Shown here: piece after piece, positions 1-8,078 of the stretch
Position numbering within the stretch: position 1 is the stretch's first letter
Layout of the letters: the number at the start of each line of letters is the position of its first letter
Assembly: GCA_017471175.1 (NCBI GenBank)
Contig: JAFUVS010000012.1
Span: 1 to 64,000, forward strand
Length of the DNA: 64,000 nt
Direction: 5' to 3'
DNA from: Paludibacteraceae bacterium
Lineage (GTDB): Bacteria; Bacteroidota; Bacteroidia; Bacteroidales; Paludibacteraceae
Position numbers and translations under genes: made by a program
Notes under the pieces: model-generated
Database searches by the model: none
What the model saw: only the letters and a program-made list of their open reading frames with translations
Told to the model about the DNA's origin: nothing

Positions 1-137
1 ACAGATTGCACACCTGTTACGCACCCGTGCGCCGGTCGCCGCCAAAGATATTGCTACCCTCGCGCTGCCCCTCGACTTGCATGTGTTAGGCCTGTCGCTA
101 GCGTTCATCCTGAGCCAGGATCAAACTCTTCGTTGTA
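1..137 (-). rRNA. rrs: 16S ribosomal RNA, 5' end (partial)
   Basis: The reverse complement carries the universal 16S 5' region: AGAGTTTGATCCTGGCTCAG, then GATGAACGCTAGCGACAGGC and the Bacteroidota-type text around CATGCAAGTCGAGGGGCAGC. The gene runs leftward off the window, so only about the first 137 nt are present. The exact 5' end is placed from the TACAACGAAGAG context typical of the phylum and may be off by a few bases. Confidence 0.97.
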
Positions 138-288
138 AAAATAATAATCGTTTGTCTGCTCAGAACAACTTATTGAGCGTACATTATTGACGGGAACAAT
201 TTTTCCCAATTCTTGTACTACATCAATCGATTCAATCTCTCAAAGAACATTTTCTTTATCACAGCCCCTTTTCGGAGCGAAATCGGCT

Positions 289-322
289 GCAAAAGTACGG
301 CAACTGAATGACCTGACCAAAT
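289..322 (-). promoter_or_regulatory. rRNA promoter proximal to 16S
   Basis: Read on the minus strand this is a Bacteroidota sigma-70 type promoter: an ATTTGG -33 element (317-322), 19 nt, and TACTTTTGC as the -7 element (289-297). It lies about 150 nt upstream of the 16S 5' end. The same core with the same spacing recurs at 676-709, so the two are tandem promoters. Confidence 0.8.
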
Positions 323-675
323 TTTTTTGAAACTTTTTTAAAAAAAGTTTGTAAGTTACTGTAAATGAGTATTGCATTTTTTAAACTCAATGATGATGTC
401 GAATAGTATTCAACACAATGGACAACGCCCATTATCAGCGAAACCTATCGTCAATGCGAATTCAAACACCCAGAACAGGATGCCGCGTACTTTTTGCCAG
501 TTTGTCAAAATCTGTTTTTTCCGGTAGAGCGCAAAAAAAAGAGGATGTCTTCGCGGCTGCTTCCTCTTGTCCCCTTATTATATATAAGGTATGGAGCGGT
601 TAGAAGAATCTCAATTTTAGCACCTCGTTGGGCGGAAAAGGGAGGATATTCACTCTATCTCTCTCAAAAGCGGCT

Positions 676-709
676 GCAAAAGTACGGCGTTTTCATAACC
701 CGACCAAAT
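676..709 (-). promoter_or_regulatory. rRNA promoter distal to 16S
   Basis: This is a second copy of the minus-strand promoter at 289-322: ATTTGGTCGGG at the -33 side, 19 nt, then TACTTTTGCAGCCG. Similarity to the proximal copy extends beyond the boxes (ATTTGGTC-GGT, GCCGTACTTTTGCAGCCG), which indicates duplication of a promoter unit. It lies about 390 nt further from the 16S gene. Confidence 0.75.
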
Positions 710-1005
710 GTTTTTGCACTTTTTGTGTAAAAAGTCTGTAAGAGGCTGATTATGAAATATAGTAAAAATCGGTCGGGAAGAAAAGATAGGAAAAAGGGAG
801 AGGGGAAAGGGGAAATAGAGGGGGGGGACAACAAACGAGAATGGAGTGAGGATGAATAGAGCGCCGACTGGCAGTCGTCGGAAAAGAAGAATAATGAAAA
901 GAAAGAAGCAATAAGAAAAAAGCAATAAGAAAAAAGCGAAAAGAGAAAAGCGAAAAAGAGAAAAGCGAAAAGAAAAAAAATGAAAGAAAGAGGTGAAAAA
1001 GAAAC
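710..1005. other. Non-coding, purine-rich low-complexity stretch
   Basis: No convincing gene is seen between the rRNA promoters and the rpmE2 terminator. From about 765 to 1005 the + strand is almost entirely A and G, with short repeated words such as AAGCAATAAGAAAAA and GAAAAGCGAAAAG. Open frames here are low-complexity artefacts. The stretch between the two promoters (323-675) also holds nothing recognisable apart from a weak AAGAGGA/TCCTCTT inverted repeat near 538-576. Confidence 0.6.
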
Positions 1006-1038
1006 AAAAAGCCGGTAGAGACGGGTCTATCGGCTTTT
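1006..1038 (-). terminator. Intrinsic terminator of the rpsF operon
   Basis: A stem of AAAGCCGATAGA with TCTACCGGCTTT (minus-strand reading) encloses a short loop and is followed on that strand by TTTTTGTTTC. It sits 20 nt after the rpmE2 stop codon and should end the leftward rpsF-rpsR-rplI-rpmE2 transcript. Confidence 0.85.
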
Positions 1039-1057
1039 AGGAAATATTGTTTAACTA

Positions 1058-1315
1058 TTAGGCTTTCTTTTGGCGGTTGCCGTAGCGTGACAAGAACTTG
1101 TCCACACGACCGGCGGTGTCCACCAACTTGGCTTGACCTGTATAGAAGGGGTGCGAGGTGTTGGAGATTTCCAACTTGATGAGCGGGTACTTAACGCCAT
1201 CAATCTCAATGGTGTCCTTGGTAGCAGCGGTAGAGCGGCTGAAGAACTGGGTGCCGTCACTCATATCCTTAAAAACAACGACACGATAATTATCGGGATG
1301 AATTCCTTTTTTCAT
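1058..1315 (-). CDS. rpmE2: 50S ribosomal protein L31, type B
   Basis: The 85-residue product starts [20 protein letters not shown] and contains [11 protein letters not shown] and the [11 protein letters not shown] end typical of bacterial L31. It has no cysteines, so it is the zinc-independent type B form. L31 sits in the central protuberance of the large subunit. It is the last gene of the leftward ribosomal operon, 23 nt after rplI, and is followed by an intrinsic terminator. Length and sequence are normal for the family. Confidence 0.96.
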   Translation of the reverse strand: MKKGIHPDNYRVVVFKDMSDGTQFFSRSTAATKDTIEIDGVKYPLIKLEISNTSHPFYTGQAKLVDTAGRVDKFLSRYGNRQKKA

Positions 1316-1338
1316 AGTGCTATAACAATTTACAAACT

Positions 1339-1782
1339 TTATTCAGCAGCGACTACTTCGAGTTTAATATCCGCTTTAACCTCACGATGGAGACGGGCGT
1401 GTGCTTCACCTTCGCCGAGCTGTTTGATAGGCTCCACGGTGATGACACGGCGGTCAATTTCGATACCCTGCTCTTTGAGTGCATCAGATACTTGCTGAGC
1501 GGTAACGGCACCGAAGATCTTGCCGTCTTCGTTGGCTTTGACAGCTACGCGGATAACGGTTTGTGCCAGTTTAGCAGCGAGGTCTTGTGCGGCAGCGAGA
1601 GCCTGAGCAATCTTGCGTGCCTGCTGGCGGAGGTTCTCGGCGTTCTGCTTTTTGTTACTTTCGTTAGCGATGATGGCTAACTTTTGGGGGATAAGATAGT
1701 TGCGGGCATAGCCGTCGCGAACTTTCACGATGTCGCTCTTATATCCGAGCGTATCAATGTCTTGCAAAAGAATAACTTCCAT
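1339..1782 (-). CDS. rplI: 50S ribosomal protein L9
   Basis: The 147-residue product begins [19 protein letters not shown], and the next segment contains the L9 signature ([16 protein letters not shown]). A charged connecting helix (residues about 40-75) leads to a C-terminal domain with IEIDRRVI. L9 binds 23S rRNA at the base of the L1 stalk. The order rpsF-rpsR-rplI is conserved in bacteria. The gap from rpsR is 12 nt, consistent with one transcript. Confidence 0.97.
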   Translation of the reverse strand: MEVILLQDIDTLGYKSDIVKVRDGYARNYLIPQKLAIIANESNKKQNAENLRQQARKIAQALAAAQDLAAKLAQTVIRVAVKANEDGKIFGAVTAQQVSDALKEQGIEIDRRVITVEPIKQLGEGEAHARLHREVKADIKLEVVAAE

Positions 1783-1794
1783 AGTGGTTCCTCC

Positions 1795-2061
1795 TTATTT
1801 CATCAAATCGGTTACGTAAGGCAGCAGAGCCAGGTGGCGTGCTTTCTTGACAGCTTGTGCGACTTTGCGCTGGAACTTGAGGCTCGTACCGGTGATACGG
1901 CGGGGCAGGATTTTACCTTGTTCGTTAAGGAACTTCTTCAGGAAATCGGGGTCTTTGTAGTCAATGTACTTGATTCCGGCTTTCTTGAAACGGCAGTACT
2001 TTTTCTTGCTTTTGTCTCTCACTTGTGGGGTGAGGAAACGGATTTCGTCGTTCTGTGCCAT
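1795..2061 (-). CDS. rpsR: 30S ribosomal protein S18
   Basis: The 88-residue product contains the S18 core [20 protein letters not shown] and the signature [22 protein letters not shown]18 pairs with S6 on the small-subunit platform. The gene starts 3 nt after rpsF ends, as expected for proteins assembled as a pair. It has normal length and no anomalies. Confidence 0.97.
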   Translation of the reverse strand: MAQNDEIRFLTPQVRDKSKKKYCRFKKAGIKYIDYKDPDFLKKFLNEQGKILPRRITGTSLKFQRKVAQAVKKARHLALLPYVTDLMK

Positions 2062-2064
2062 AGT

Positions 2065-2427
2065 TTAAGCCTCCTCTTGGTTAGCGGGTTCAACATTTTT
2101 CTTACCTCCACGGCGTTTTTCGCTGTAGATATAAGCATACTTGTCAAGACGTGTAGTGAGGAAACGGATAACGCGCTCGTCGCGGCGGAATTCGGTTTCG
2201 AGCGTAGCGATAACGCTCGGCTCAACGTCAAACTGCAACAGGGCATAGAAGCCTGTTGTTTTACCTTGGATGGGATACGCCAATTTGCGGAGTCCCCACT
2301 CCTCACGCTCGATAACGGTACCGCCGTTCTGGGTGAGAAGGTCACTGAACTTGCTGACTGCTTCCTTCATCTGCGGCTCAGACAAAACGGGAGTTAGGAT
2401 GAAAACAGCCTCGTAGTGATTGATCAT
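2065..2427 (-). CDS. rpsF: 30S ribosomal protein S6
   Basis: The 120-residue product begins [20 protein letters not shown] and carries the S6 features [16 protein letters not shown] text ([20 protein letters not shown]) and [14 protein letters not shown]. The C-terminal tail is charged and low in complexity, as in many Bacteroidota S6 proteins. It is first in the leftward ribosomal operon, with a promoter about 110 nt upstream (2530-2562). Confidence 0.97.
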   Translation of the reverse strand: MINHYEAVFILTPVLSEPQMKEAVSKFSDLLTQNGGTVIEREEWGLRKLAYPIQGKTTGFYALLQFDVEPSVIATLETEFRRDERVIRFLTTRLDKYAYIYSEKRRGGKKNVEPANQEEA

Positions 2428-2529
2428 TTGTGTTAAAAAAAATTAGTTGTTAATAAATCTTGCGTTTTGTCCGCATAAATTATTGTAAGCGCACGATGTA
2501 CGGCTTAAACATAAAGCGCACAAAACCGC

Positions 2530-2562
2530 GCAAAGGTACGGCGTTTTTTCGGAGTGCCAAAA
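2530..2562 (-). promoter_or_regulatory. Promoter of rpsF operon
   Basis: On the minus strand TTTTGG (2557-2562) is followed after 18 nt by TACCTTTGCG (2529-2538), a good Bacteroidota -33/-7 pair. It implies a leader of about 95 nt before rpsF. It is divergent from the rpsA promoter about 60 nt away. Confidence 0.75.
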
Positions 2563-2594
2563 AAAATCGCAAAAAAGAGTCATTTTTTTACATT

Positions 2595-2630
2595 TTTTTG
2601 TATGAATGAGAAACTTGGCGTAATTTTGCG
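2595..2630 (+). promoter_or_regulatory. Promoter of rpsA
   Basis: TTTTTG (2595-2600), a 20 nt spacer and TAATTTTGCG (2621-2630) form a Bacteroidota promoter. Transcription should start near 2632, which rules out the upstream in-frame ATGs at 2554 and 2602 as starts of rpsA. Confidence 0.75.
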
Positions 2631-2724
2631 CGCTTTTTTAGTGAGAAAAAGGCAGAACATGTTTAACCCGTTCAGGATGTTGAGGCGGAACGCGCAGGAC
2701 ATTCTGACAAATAAATTCTCCTAT

Positions 2725-4482
2725 ATGACAGAGAATCAATCGCTCCAGAACTTCGACTGGGATGCCTATGAAATGGAAAAGCAAGGCAAACAAAACGAAG
2801 AAACGAAACAGAAGTATGACCAAACCTTGAACACTATCAAGACGAACGAGGTAGTAACGGGTACGGTAACGGACATCAACAAGCGCGAGGTGGTCGTGAA
2901 CATCGGCTACAAGTCGGATGGTGTGGTACCGGCAGCAGAGTTCCGTTACAATCCAGACTTAAAAGTAGGCGATCAAGTAGAGGTATATATTGAGAGCCAG
3001 GAAGACAAAGACGGTCAGTTGGTATTGTCTCACAAAGAGGCACGCAACCTGCGCAGTTGGGATCGCGTGAACGAGGCTTACGACAAGCAAGAGATCGTAA
3101 ACGGCTACATCAAGTGCCGCACGAAGGGCGGTATGATCGTGGATGTCTTCGGCATGGAAGCGTTCTTACCGGGTTCACAGATTGACGTTAAACCGATTCG
3201 CGACTACGATATCTTCGTAGGCAAGACGATGGAGTTCAAGATTGTGAAGGTTAATCCGGAGTTCCGCAATGTAGTGGTATCGCACAAGGCGTTGATTGAG
3301 GCTGAATTGGAAGCACAGAAACGCGAAATCGTATCGCACCTTGAGAAAGGTCAGGTACTGGAAGGTACGGTTAAGAACATCACTTCTTACGGCGTATTCA
3401 TTGATTTGGGCGGCGTAGATGGTCTGATTCACATTACAGACTTGAGTTGGGGTCGCGTGAACGATCCGCACGAGTTGGTAGAGTTGGATCAGAAGATTAA
3501 CGTGGTTATCCTTGACTTTGACGAGGAGAAGAAACGTATCGCATTGGGTCTGAAGCAACTGACTCCGCATCCATGGGATGCCTTGGATCCGAACTTGAAA
3601 GTAGGCGACAAGATACACGGTAAAGTAGTGGTAATGACCGACTACGGAGCATTCGTAGAGATAGCCGACGGTATCGAAGGTCTGGTACACGTGAGCGAGA
3701 TGTCTTGGAGCCAGCACCTGCGCAGCGCGAACGACTTCCTCAAAGTAGGTGACGAGATCGATGCCGTTATCCTGACTTTGGACCGCGAAGAGAGAAAGAT
3801 GTCGCTGGGTATCAAGCAACTGAAGGCTGATCCGTGGGAGAACATCGAGCAGAAATATGCTGTTGGCAGCCGCCACTTCGCACGCGTTCGCAACTTCACG
3901 AACTTCGGTGTATTCGTAGAGATTGAAGAAGGCGTTGAGGGTCTGATTCATATCAGCGACCTGAGCTGGATCAAGAAAATCAAACACCCCAATGAGTTCA
4001 CCAGCATCGGAGCGGAAATCGAAGTTGTCGTTCTCGAAATTGACAAAGAGAATCGCCGCTTGAGCCTTGGTCACAAGCAGTTGGAAGAGAATCCGTGGGA
4101 GGAATTGGAAGCCAAGTACGGATTGGATACGATTGTTAGCGGCAAGGTCGTTGAAGTGAACGACAAGGGTGCCGTAGTAGCATTGGAAGACGGTGTAGAA
4201 GGCTTCTGCACGGCTCGTCATCTGCAGAAAGAGGACAAGAGCCCTGTAGCAGTAGGCGATGTGATGGAGTTCCGCGTGATTGAGTTCAACCGCGATGCGA
4301 AACGCATCTTGTTGAGCCACCTGCGCACTTGGGAAGAGCGCAAGGAAGTACCCGCCAAGGAGAAACCTGCCAAGAAAGAGGCTCAGAACGAACTGCCGAA
4401 GGCTGAAAAGACGACCACGTTGGGCGACCTCGATGCATTGGCATCGCTCAAAGCCAGCATGGAAGCCGAGGCTGATAAATAA
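2725..4482 (+). CDS. rpsA: 30S ribosomal protein S1
   Basis: The 585-residue product has six S1 (OB-fold) repeats from about residue 43 onward. The middle ones are typical: NITSYGVFIDLGGVDGLIHI, DYGAFVEIADGIEGLVHVSE and NFGVFVEIEEGVEGLIHISD. It binds mRNA at the 30S platform. The frame is open back to 2554, but the promoter at 2595-2630 and family alignment favour the ATG at 2725 (MTENQSLQNFDWDAYEM), which matches the usual Bacteroidota N terminus; ATGs at 2659 and 2677 are less likely alternatives. The tail ends with TLGDLDALASLKASM, a common ending of Bacteroidota S1. A UUCG-loop terminator follows. Confidence 0.95.
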   Translation: MTENQSLQNFDWDAYEMEKQGKQNEETKQKYDQTLNTIKTNEVVTGTVTDINKREVVVNIGYKSDGVVPAAEFRYNPDLKVGDQVEVYIESQEDKDGQLVLSHKEARNLRSWDRVNEAYDKQEIVNGYIKCRTKGGMIVDVFGMEAFLPGSQIDVKPIRDYDIFVGKTMEFKIVKVNPEFRNVVVSHKALIEAELEAQKREIVSHLEKGQVLEGTVKNITSYGVFIDLGGVDGLIHITDLSWGRVNDPHELVELDQKINVVILDFDEEKKRIALGLKQLTPHPWDALDPNLKVGDKIHGKVVVMTDYGAFVEIADGIEGLVHVSEMSWSQHLRSANDFLKVGDEIDAVILTLDREERKMSLGIKQLKADPWENIEQKYAVGSRHFARVRNFTNFGVFVEIEEGVEGLIHISDLSWIKKIKHPNEFTSIGAEIEVVVLEIDKENRRLSLGHKQLEENPWEELEAKYGLDTIVSGKVVEVNDKGAVVALEDGVEGFCTARHLQKEDKSPVAVGDVMEFRVIEFNRDAKRILLSHLRTWEERKEVPAKEKPAKKEAQNELPKAEKTTTLGDLDALASLKASMEAEADK

Positions 4483-4500
4483 GCCTATAGGAAAAAAGGA

Positions 4501-4530
4501 AAAAGGCTGTCCTTCGGGATGGCCTTTTTT
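4501..4530 (+). terminator. Terminator of rpsA
   Basis: AAAAGGCTGTCC, a TTCG tetraloop and GGATGGCCTTTTTT form a strong intrinsic terminator 19 nt after the rpsA stop codon. Confidence 0.9.
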
Positions 4531-4575
4531 CTTTGTCTTTCAAAAATGTATTTTTCTTATTAAAGGCATATTTTC

Positions 4576-4608
4576 CTTTTTTCGACGAAAACTATTTCTT
4601 ATCTTTGC
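4576..4608 (+). promoter_or_regulatory. Promoter of prmC-recX
   Basis: TATCTTTGCG (4600-4609) is a clear -7 element, and a T-rich -33 region (TTTTTTCG, 4576-4583) precedes it at about the right distance. Initiation near 4612 gives a very short leader before the ATG at 4627 and excludes the ATG at 4609. Confidence 0.65.
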
Positions 4609-4626
4609 GTGCTTTTTTACGAACTG

Positions 4627-5448
4627 ATGTCACCTATCCTACGATACATAGAAGATCGCCTTGCGCGCGCGTACTCTACAGATGAGGCGCGGGGTTTGGC
4701 ACGATGGTTAGCGGAAGAGTTGACGGGTAAGACGTTTACAGAGTTGATGGCAGGGCACGATGTGGTTAAGATACGGGGCTTGAACGGCTATATCGAAAGG
4801 CTGTTGGCACACGAGCCGATACAGTATATCTTCGGCAAGACGGAATGGATGGGGCTTGAGCTTCGCGTAACGCAAGATACACTGATTCCTCGTCCGGAGA
4901 CGGGGGAATTGGTGGAATGGATAACGGGTGAGTACAAGGGGGTAAATGAGCGGTTGCGCGTATTAGATATAGGAACGGGAAGCGGTTGCATAGCCATTGC
5001 GCTGAAAAAACAGTTTGCGGAATGGGACGTGACGGCGTGGGATGTGAGCCAAGGGGCATTGGAAGTGGCGAGAGAGAATGCGCGGCTAAACGGGGTGGAC
5101 GTAAGGTTTGAAGAGGCGGATATACTGCGCGACAGGACAGCCGAACGATTTGATATTGTGGTAAGCAACCCGCCATACGTGATGGAAAAAGAGAAAGAGA
5201 CGATGGAGGCAAACGTACTGCAATACGAGCCGCAGACAGCCCTGTTTGTACCCGATGAGGATCCGCTGCTGTTCTACCGCGAGATAGCGCGCCGACACCT
5301 TGCTACGGTGCTGTACTTTGAGATTAACGAAGCGATGGGCGATGCGATTGGCGAAATGCTGCGAGAAGAAGGTTACGGGGAGGTAGTGATACGGAAAGAC
5401 AGGTATGGGAAAGACAGAATGGTAAAAGGAGGAGGGAAGAATGGATAA
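4627..5448 (+). CDS. prmC: Peptide chain release factor N5-glutamine methyltransferase
   Basis: The 273-residue product methylates the GGQ glutamine of release factors RF1 and RF2. It has an N-terminal helical domain (residues 1-85), the AdoMet-binding motif I LDIGTGSGCIAIAL around residues 113-126, and the N5-methyltransferase active-site motif NPPY at 181-184. The family text IPRPETGELVEW lies between them. The ATG at 4627 is chosen because the promoter's -7 box overlaps the upstream ATG. It overlaps recX by 8 nt, so the two are co-transcribed. Confidence 0.94.
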   Translation: MSPILRYIEDRLARAYSTDEARGLARWLAEELTGKTFTELMAGHDVVKIRGLNGYIERLLAHEPIQYIFGKTEWMGLELRVTQDTLIPRPETGELVEWITGEYKGVNERLRVLDIGTGSGCIAIALKKQFAEWDVTAWDVSQGALEVARENARLNGVDVRFEEADILRDRTAERFDIVVSNPPYVMEKEKETMEANVLQYEPQTALFVPDEDPLLFYREIARRHLATVLYFEINEAMGDAIGEMLREEGYGEVVIRKDRYGKDRMVKGGGKNG

Positions 5449-5881
5449 GACAACGGATAACACAATGGTCATTCGCAGAAAGGCGGAGCGTTATTGTTCG
5501 GAGGCGGAGCGGTGCCGTGAAGAGTTGATGCAGAAACTGCGTGCTTGGCAGGCAGAAGAGAGTGATAGAGAAGCCATCCTAAGCTACCTGTATGAACAAG
5601 GTTACCTCAATGACGAACGCTATTGCAGGGCTTTCGTTCACGACAAGGTGCGATTTGCGCAATGGGGAAGGGTGAAGATACGATATGCTTTGCGCGCGAA
5701 ACAACTGCCGGAAGATGCGATTGAAAAGGCTATCAATGAGATAGATACTGAAGAATACAGACATAACCTACAGCACTTGGCTGCCACTTATTCCGCTGAT
5801 AATAAAGGAGACGACAAAAACAGACGGATACGCTTCCTTATGCAAAGGGGCTTTACCTATGAAGAAATAAGAGAAATGTAA
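5441..5881 (+). CDS. recX: RecX family regulatory protein
   Basis: The 146-residue product is made of the three-helix RecX repeats: AERYCSEAERCREELMQKL, LSYLYEQGYLNDERYCRAFV, and the C-terminal RIRFLMQRGFTYEEIREM. RecX modulates RecA filaments. The start codon overlaps the end of prmC. No recA is in this window. Terminator 5950-5974 follows. Confidence 0.9.
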   Translation: MDKTTDNTMVIRRKAERYCSEAERCREELMQKLRAWQAEESDREAILSYLYEQGYLNDERYCRAFVHDKVRFAQWGRVKIRYALRAKQLPEDAIEKAINEIDTEEYRHNLQHLAATYSADNKGDDKNRRIRFLMQRGFTYEEIREM

Positions 5882-5949
5882 AGAAGAAGGGAAAATGAGA
5901 GGTCAAAAAGGTAAGTGAAAAGTCAAAGGAGACGGAAAAAAAAGAATGA

Positions 5950-5974
5950 ATCGCCGAAGAAAGGCGATTTTTTT
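5950..5974 (+). terminator. Terminator of prmC-recX
   Basis: AATCGCC, a 7 nt loop and GGCGATTTTTTT form an intrinsic terminator about 70 nt after the recX stop codon. Confidence 0.85.
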
Positions 5975-6016
5975 GTCGGTTTCGGTTCGTGCATTCCCGA
6001 CTTAGTAAGGGAAAAA

Positions 6017-6054
6017 ACATACGAATCTCATACTAACAACATACGAATCCCATA
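6017..6054. repeat. Pair of 16 bp direct repeats
   Basis: ACATACGAATCTCATA (6017-6032) is repeated as ACATACGAATCCCATA (6039-6054) with one mismatch and a 22 nt period. It lies in the 538 bp gene-free gap between recX and lysS, which otherwise holds the recX terminator, a second tandem repeat and the lysS promoter. Confidence 0.7.
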
Positions 6055-6135
6055 AGAATCACCTAAGTTAGATACGGCGCAAGTCGGGGGAATATAGGGA
6101 GAAAAGTCTTAAAAGAAAATATGTATTGAAAGGAT

Positions 6136-6210
6136 AATAGGAGGTATAATTATGAGGTCTAATAGGAGGTATAATAGGAGGTATAATTATGAGGTCTAAT
6201 AGGAGGTATT
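6136..6210. repeat. 37 bp tandem repeat upstream of lysS
   Basis: The 25 nt block starting AATAGGAGGTATAATTATGA plus the 12 nt block AATAGGAGGTAT occurs twice (6136-6172 and 6173-6209). Each block starts with AATAGGAGGTAT, so there are four copies of that word. The word resembles a Shine-Dalgarno sequence (AGGAGGT), which is notable in a genome that does not use them, but only short frames follow it. Confidence 0.8.
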
Positions 6211-6274
6211 GACCGTATGAAAGGATGTATAAAAAGGGTGTAAAAAACAATAATAACGATAAAAAGGAGAGAAA

Positions 6275-6306
6275 TTTTGATTATACAGGAATTTGATATA
6301 CCTTTG
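6275..6306 (+). promoter_or_regulatory. Promoter of the lysS operon
   Basis: TTTTG (6275-6279), 19 nt, then TACCTTTGCGGG (6299-6310) form a canonical Bacteroidota promoter. It gives a leader of about 110 nt before lysS. Confidence 0.75.
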
Positions 6307-6419
6307 CGGGCTGAAAAAGTGCTGACCACACCAGATGCGGATATATAGATGCAATTTCTGCGCAAAAAGGCGGGAGGAGACGGCAATAGAATAGAAAAAT
6401 AATAGAGAAACAATATACT

Positions 6420-8075
6420 ATGGAATTGAGTGAACAAGAACAAGTAAGAAGACAGAGTCTTGCGACGATGCGGGCAATGGGAATTAATCCCTACCCTGCA
6501 CAAGAATATGTAGTAACGGGTTATTCGACCGACATTAAGTCCGGGTTCGTAGATGATTTACCGTCAGAAGACGCGAATGGGATTTCGTCAGAAGGTGATA
6601 ACGGGATTTCGTCAGAAGGTGCGACCGGACAGGTGAAATGGCATACGGGTTCGCCGGTTCGGATTGCGGGACGACTGATGTCGAAACGGATCATGGGCAA
6701 AGCCTCGTTCATAGAGTTGCAAGACTCGAAAGGACGCATACAGGTGTATGTGAGCCGTGACGATATACAGGAAGCGGTTCCTGAGGCATCAGCAGTCAGC
6801 AGTCAGCAGTCAGCGGTCAGCGGTCAGCAGTCAGAGCCGCTGACGGCGGAGCAGCAGATGTATAACGTGGTGTTTAAGAAACTATTGGACATCGGCGACT
6901 TTATAGGCATTGAGGGCTTTGTGTTCCGCACGCAGATGGGCGAGATAAGCGTTCACGCCAAGCAGCTGACGGTGCTGTCGAAGAGTCTGCGTCCGTTGCC
7001 AATCGTCAAATACAAGGACGGCGTAGCCTACGACGGCTTTAACGACCCCGAACAACGATATAGACAGCGTTACGTGGACTTGGTGGTGAACGAGGGCGTA
7101 AAAGAGACGTTCATCAAGCGAGCCACGATACTGAGGACGATGCGTCAATTCTTCGACGAGGCAGGTTATACAGAGGTGGAAACACCTATTCTTCAACAGA
7201 TTGCGGGCGGCGCATCAGCCCGACCTTTCATTACCCATCACAACACATTGGACGTGGATATGTACCTTCGCATCGCCACCGAACTATACTTGAAACGGCT
7301 GATAGTCGGCGGCTTCGAAGGCGTGTATGAGATAGGCAGGAACTTCCGCAACGAGGGTATGGACCGCAGCCACAATCCCGAATTCACGTGTATGGAACTA
7401 TATGTGCAATACAAGGACTACAACTGGATGATGGGCTTCACGGAGCAACTGCTTGAGCGCATCGCCATCGCGGTGAACGGCACGACGAAAGTGAAAGTGG
7501 GCGAGAACGAGATTGACTTCAAAGCCCCCTATCGCCGACTGCCTATCCTCGATGCCATCAAGGAAAAGACGGGTCAGGACGTGGAGAAGATGAGCGAAGA
7601 GGAGTTGCGCGCGTTTGCCAAGTCGTTGGGCGTGGAAGGTACGGACAAAATGGGCAAGGGCAAACTGATTGACGAGATTTTCGGCGAGACGTGCGAGGGC
7701 AATTTCATCCAGCCGACCTTCATCATAGACTACCCCATCGAGATGTCGCCGCTGACAAAGATGCACCGCAGCAAAGCAGGTCTGACCGAGCGGTTCGAGC
7801 TGATGGTGAACGGCAAAGAGTTAGCCAACGCCTACAGCGAACTGAATGACCCGATAGACCAATACGAACGCTTTGTCGATCAGATGAAACTTGCGGACAA
7901 GGGGGATGACGAAGCGATGGTGATAGACCACGACTTTATGCGCGCGTTAGAATACGGAATGCCCCCCACCTCCGGCATCGGTATAGGCATAGACCGCCTG
8001 ACGATGCTGATGACGGGACAAGAAAGCATACAGGAAGTGCTGCTGTTCCCGACTATGAAACCCGAAGCCAACTAA
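6420..8075 (+). CDS. lysS: Lysyl-tRNA synthetase, class II
   Basis: The 551-residue enzyme charges tRNA-Lys. An N-terminal OB-fold anticodon domain (about 1-185) contains [20 protein letters not shown]. The class II catalytic domain has motif 1 around [17 protein letters not shown], motif 2 [18 protein letters not shown] and motif 3 [12 protein letters not shown]. Two low-complexity insertions interrupt the OB domain: residues about 48-72 with repeated NGISSEG (DNA period 24 bp, 6579-6621) and residues about 123-138 with [14 protein letters not shown] (heptameric DNA repeat, 6788-6833). Both keep the frame. It is first in an operon with gpsA, pgi and fabG, with gaps of 3 nt or less. Confidence 0.96.
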   Translation: MELSEQEQVRRQSLATMRAMGINPYPAQEYVVTGYSTDIKSGFVDDLPSEDANGISSEGDNGISSEGATGQVKWHTGSPVRIAGRLMSKRIMGKASFIELQDSKGRIQVYVSRDDIQEAVPEASAVSSQQSAVSGQQSEPLTAEQQMYNVVFKKLLDIGDFIGIEGFVFRTQMGEISVHAKQLTVLSKSLRPLPIVKYKDGVAYDGFNDPEQRYRQRYVDLVVNEGVKETFIKRATILRTMRQFFDEAGYTEVETPILQQIAGGASARPFITHHNTLDVDMYLRIATELYLKRLIVGGFEGVYEIGRNFRNEGMDRSHNPEFTCMELYVQYKDYNWMMGFTEQLLERIAIAVNGTTKVKVGENEIDFKAPYRRLPILDAIKEKTGQDVEKMSEEELRAFAKSLGVEGTDKMGKGKLIDEIFGETCEGNFIQPTFIIDYPIEMSPLTKMHRSKAGLTERFELMVNGKELANAYSELNDPIDQYERFVDQMKLADKGDDEAMVIDHDFMRALEYGMPPTSGIGIGIDRLTMLMTGQESIQEVLLFPTMKPEAN

Positions 8076-8078
8076 ACG

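Noticed and set aside
418..730. Short open frames between the rRNA promoters
   Set aside because: They overlap promoter DNA of the rRNA operon, have no recognisable domain and no start context.
3175..4320. A 381-codon open frame on the minus strand
   Set aside because: It is an antisense shadow of rpsA: the S1 repeats explain the + strand fully, and the minus-strand product has no recognisable domain or promoter.
6136..6210. Tandem repeat as a short CRISPR
   Set aside because: Repeats are adjacent without unique spacers, and no cas genes are present.
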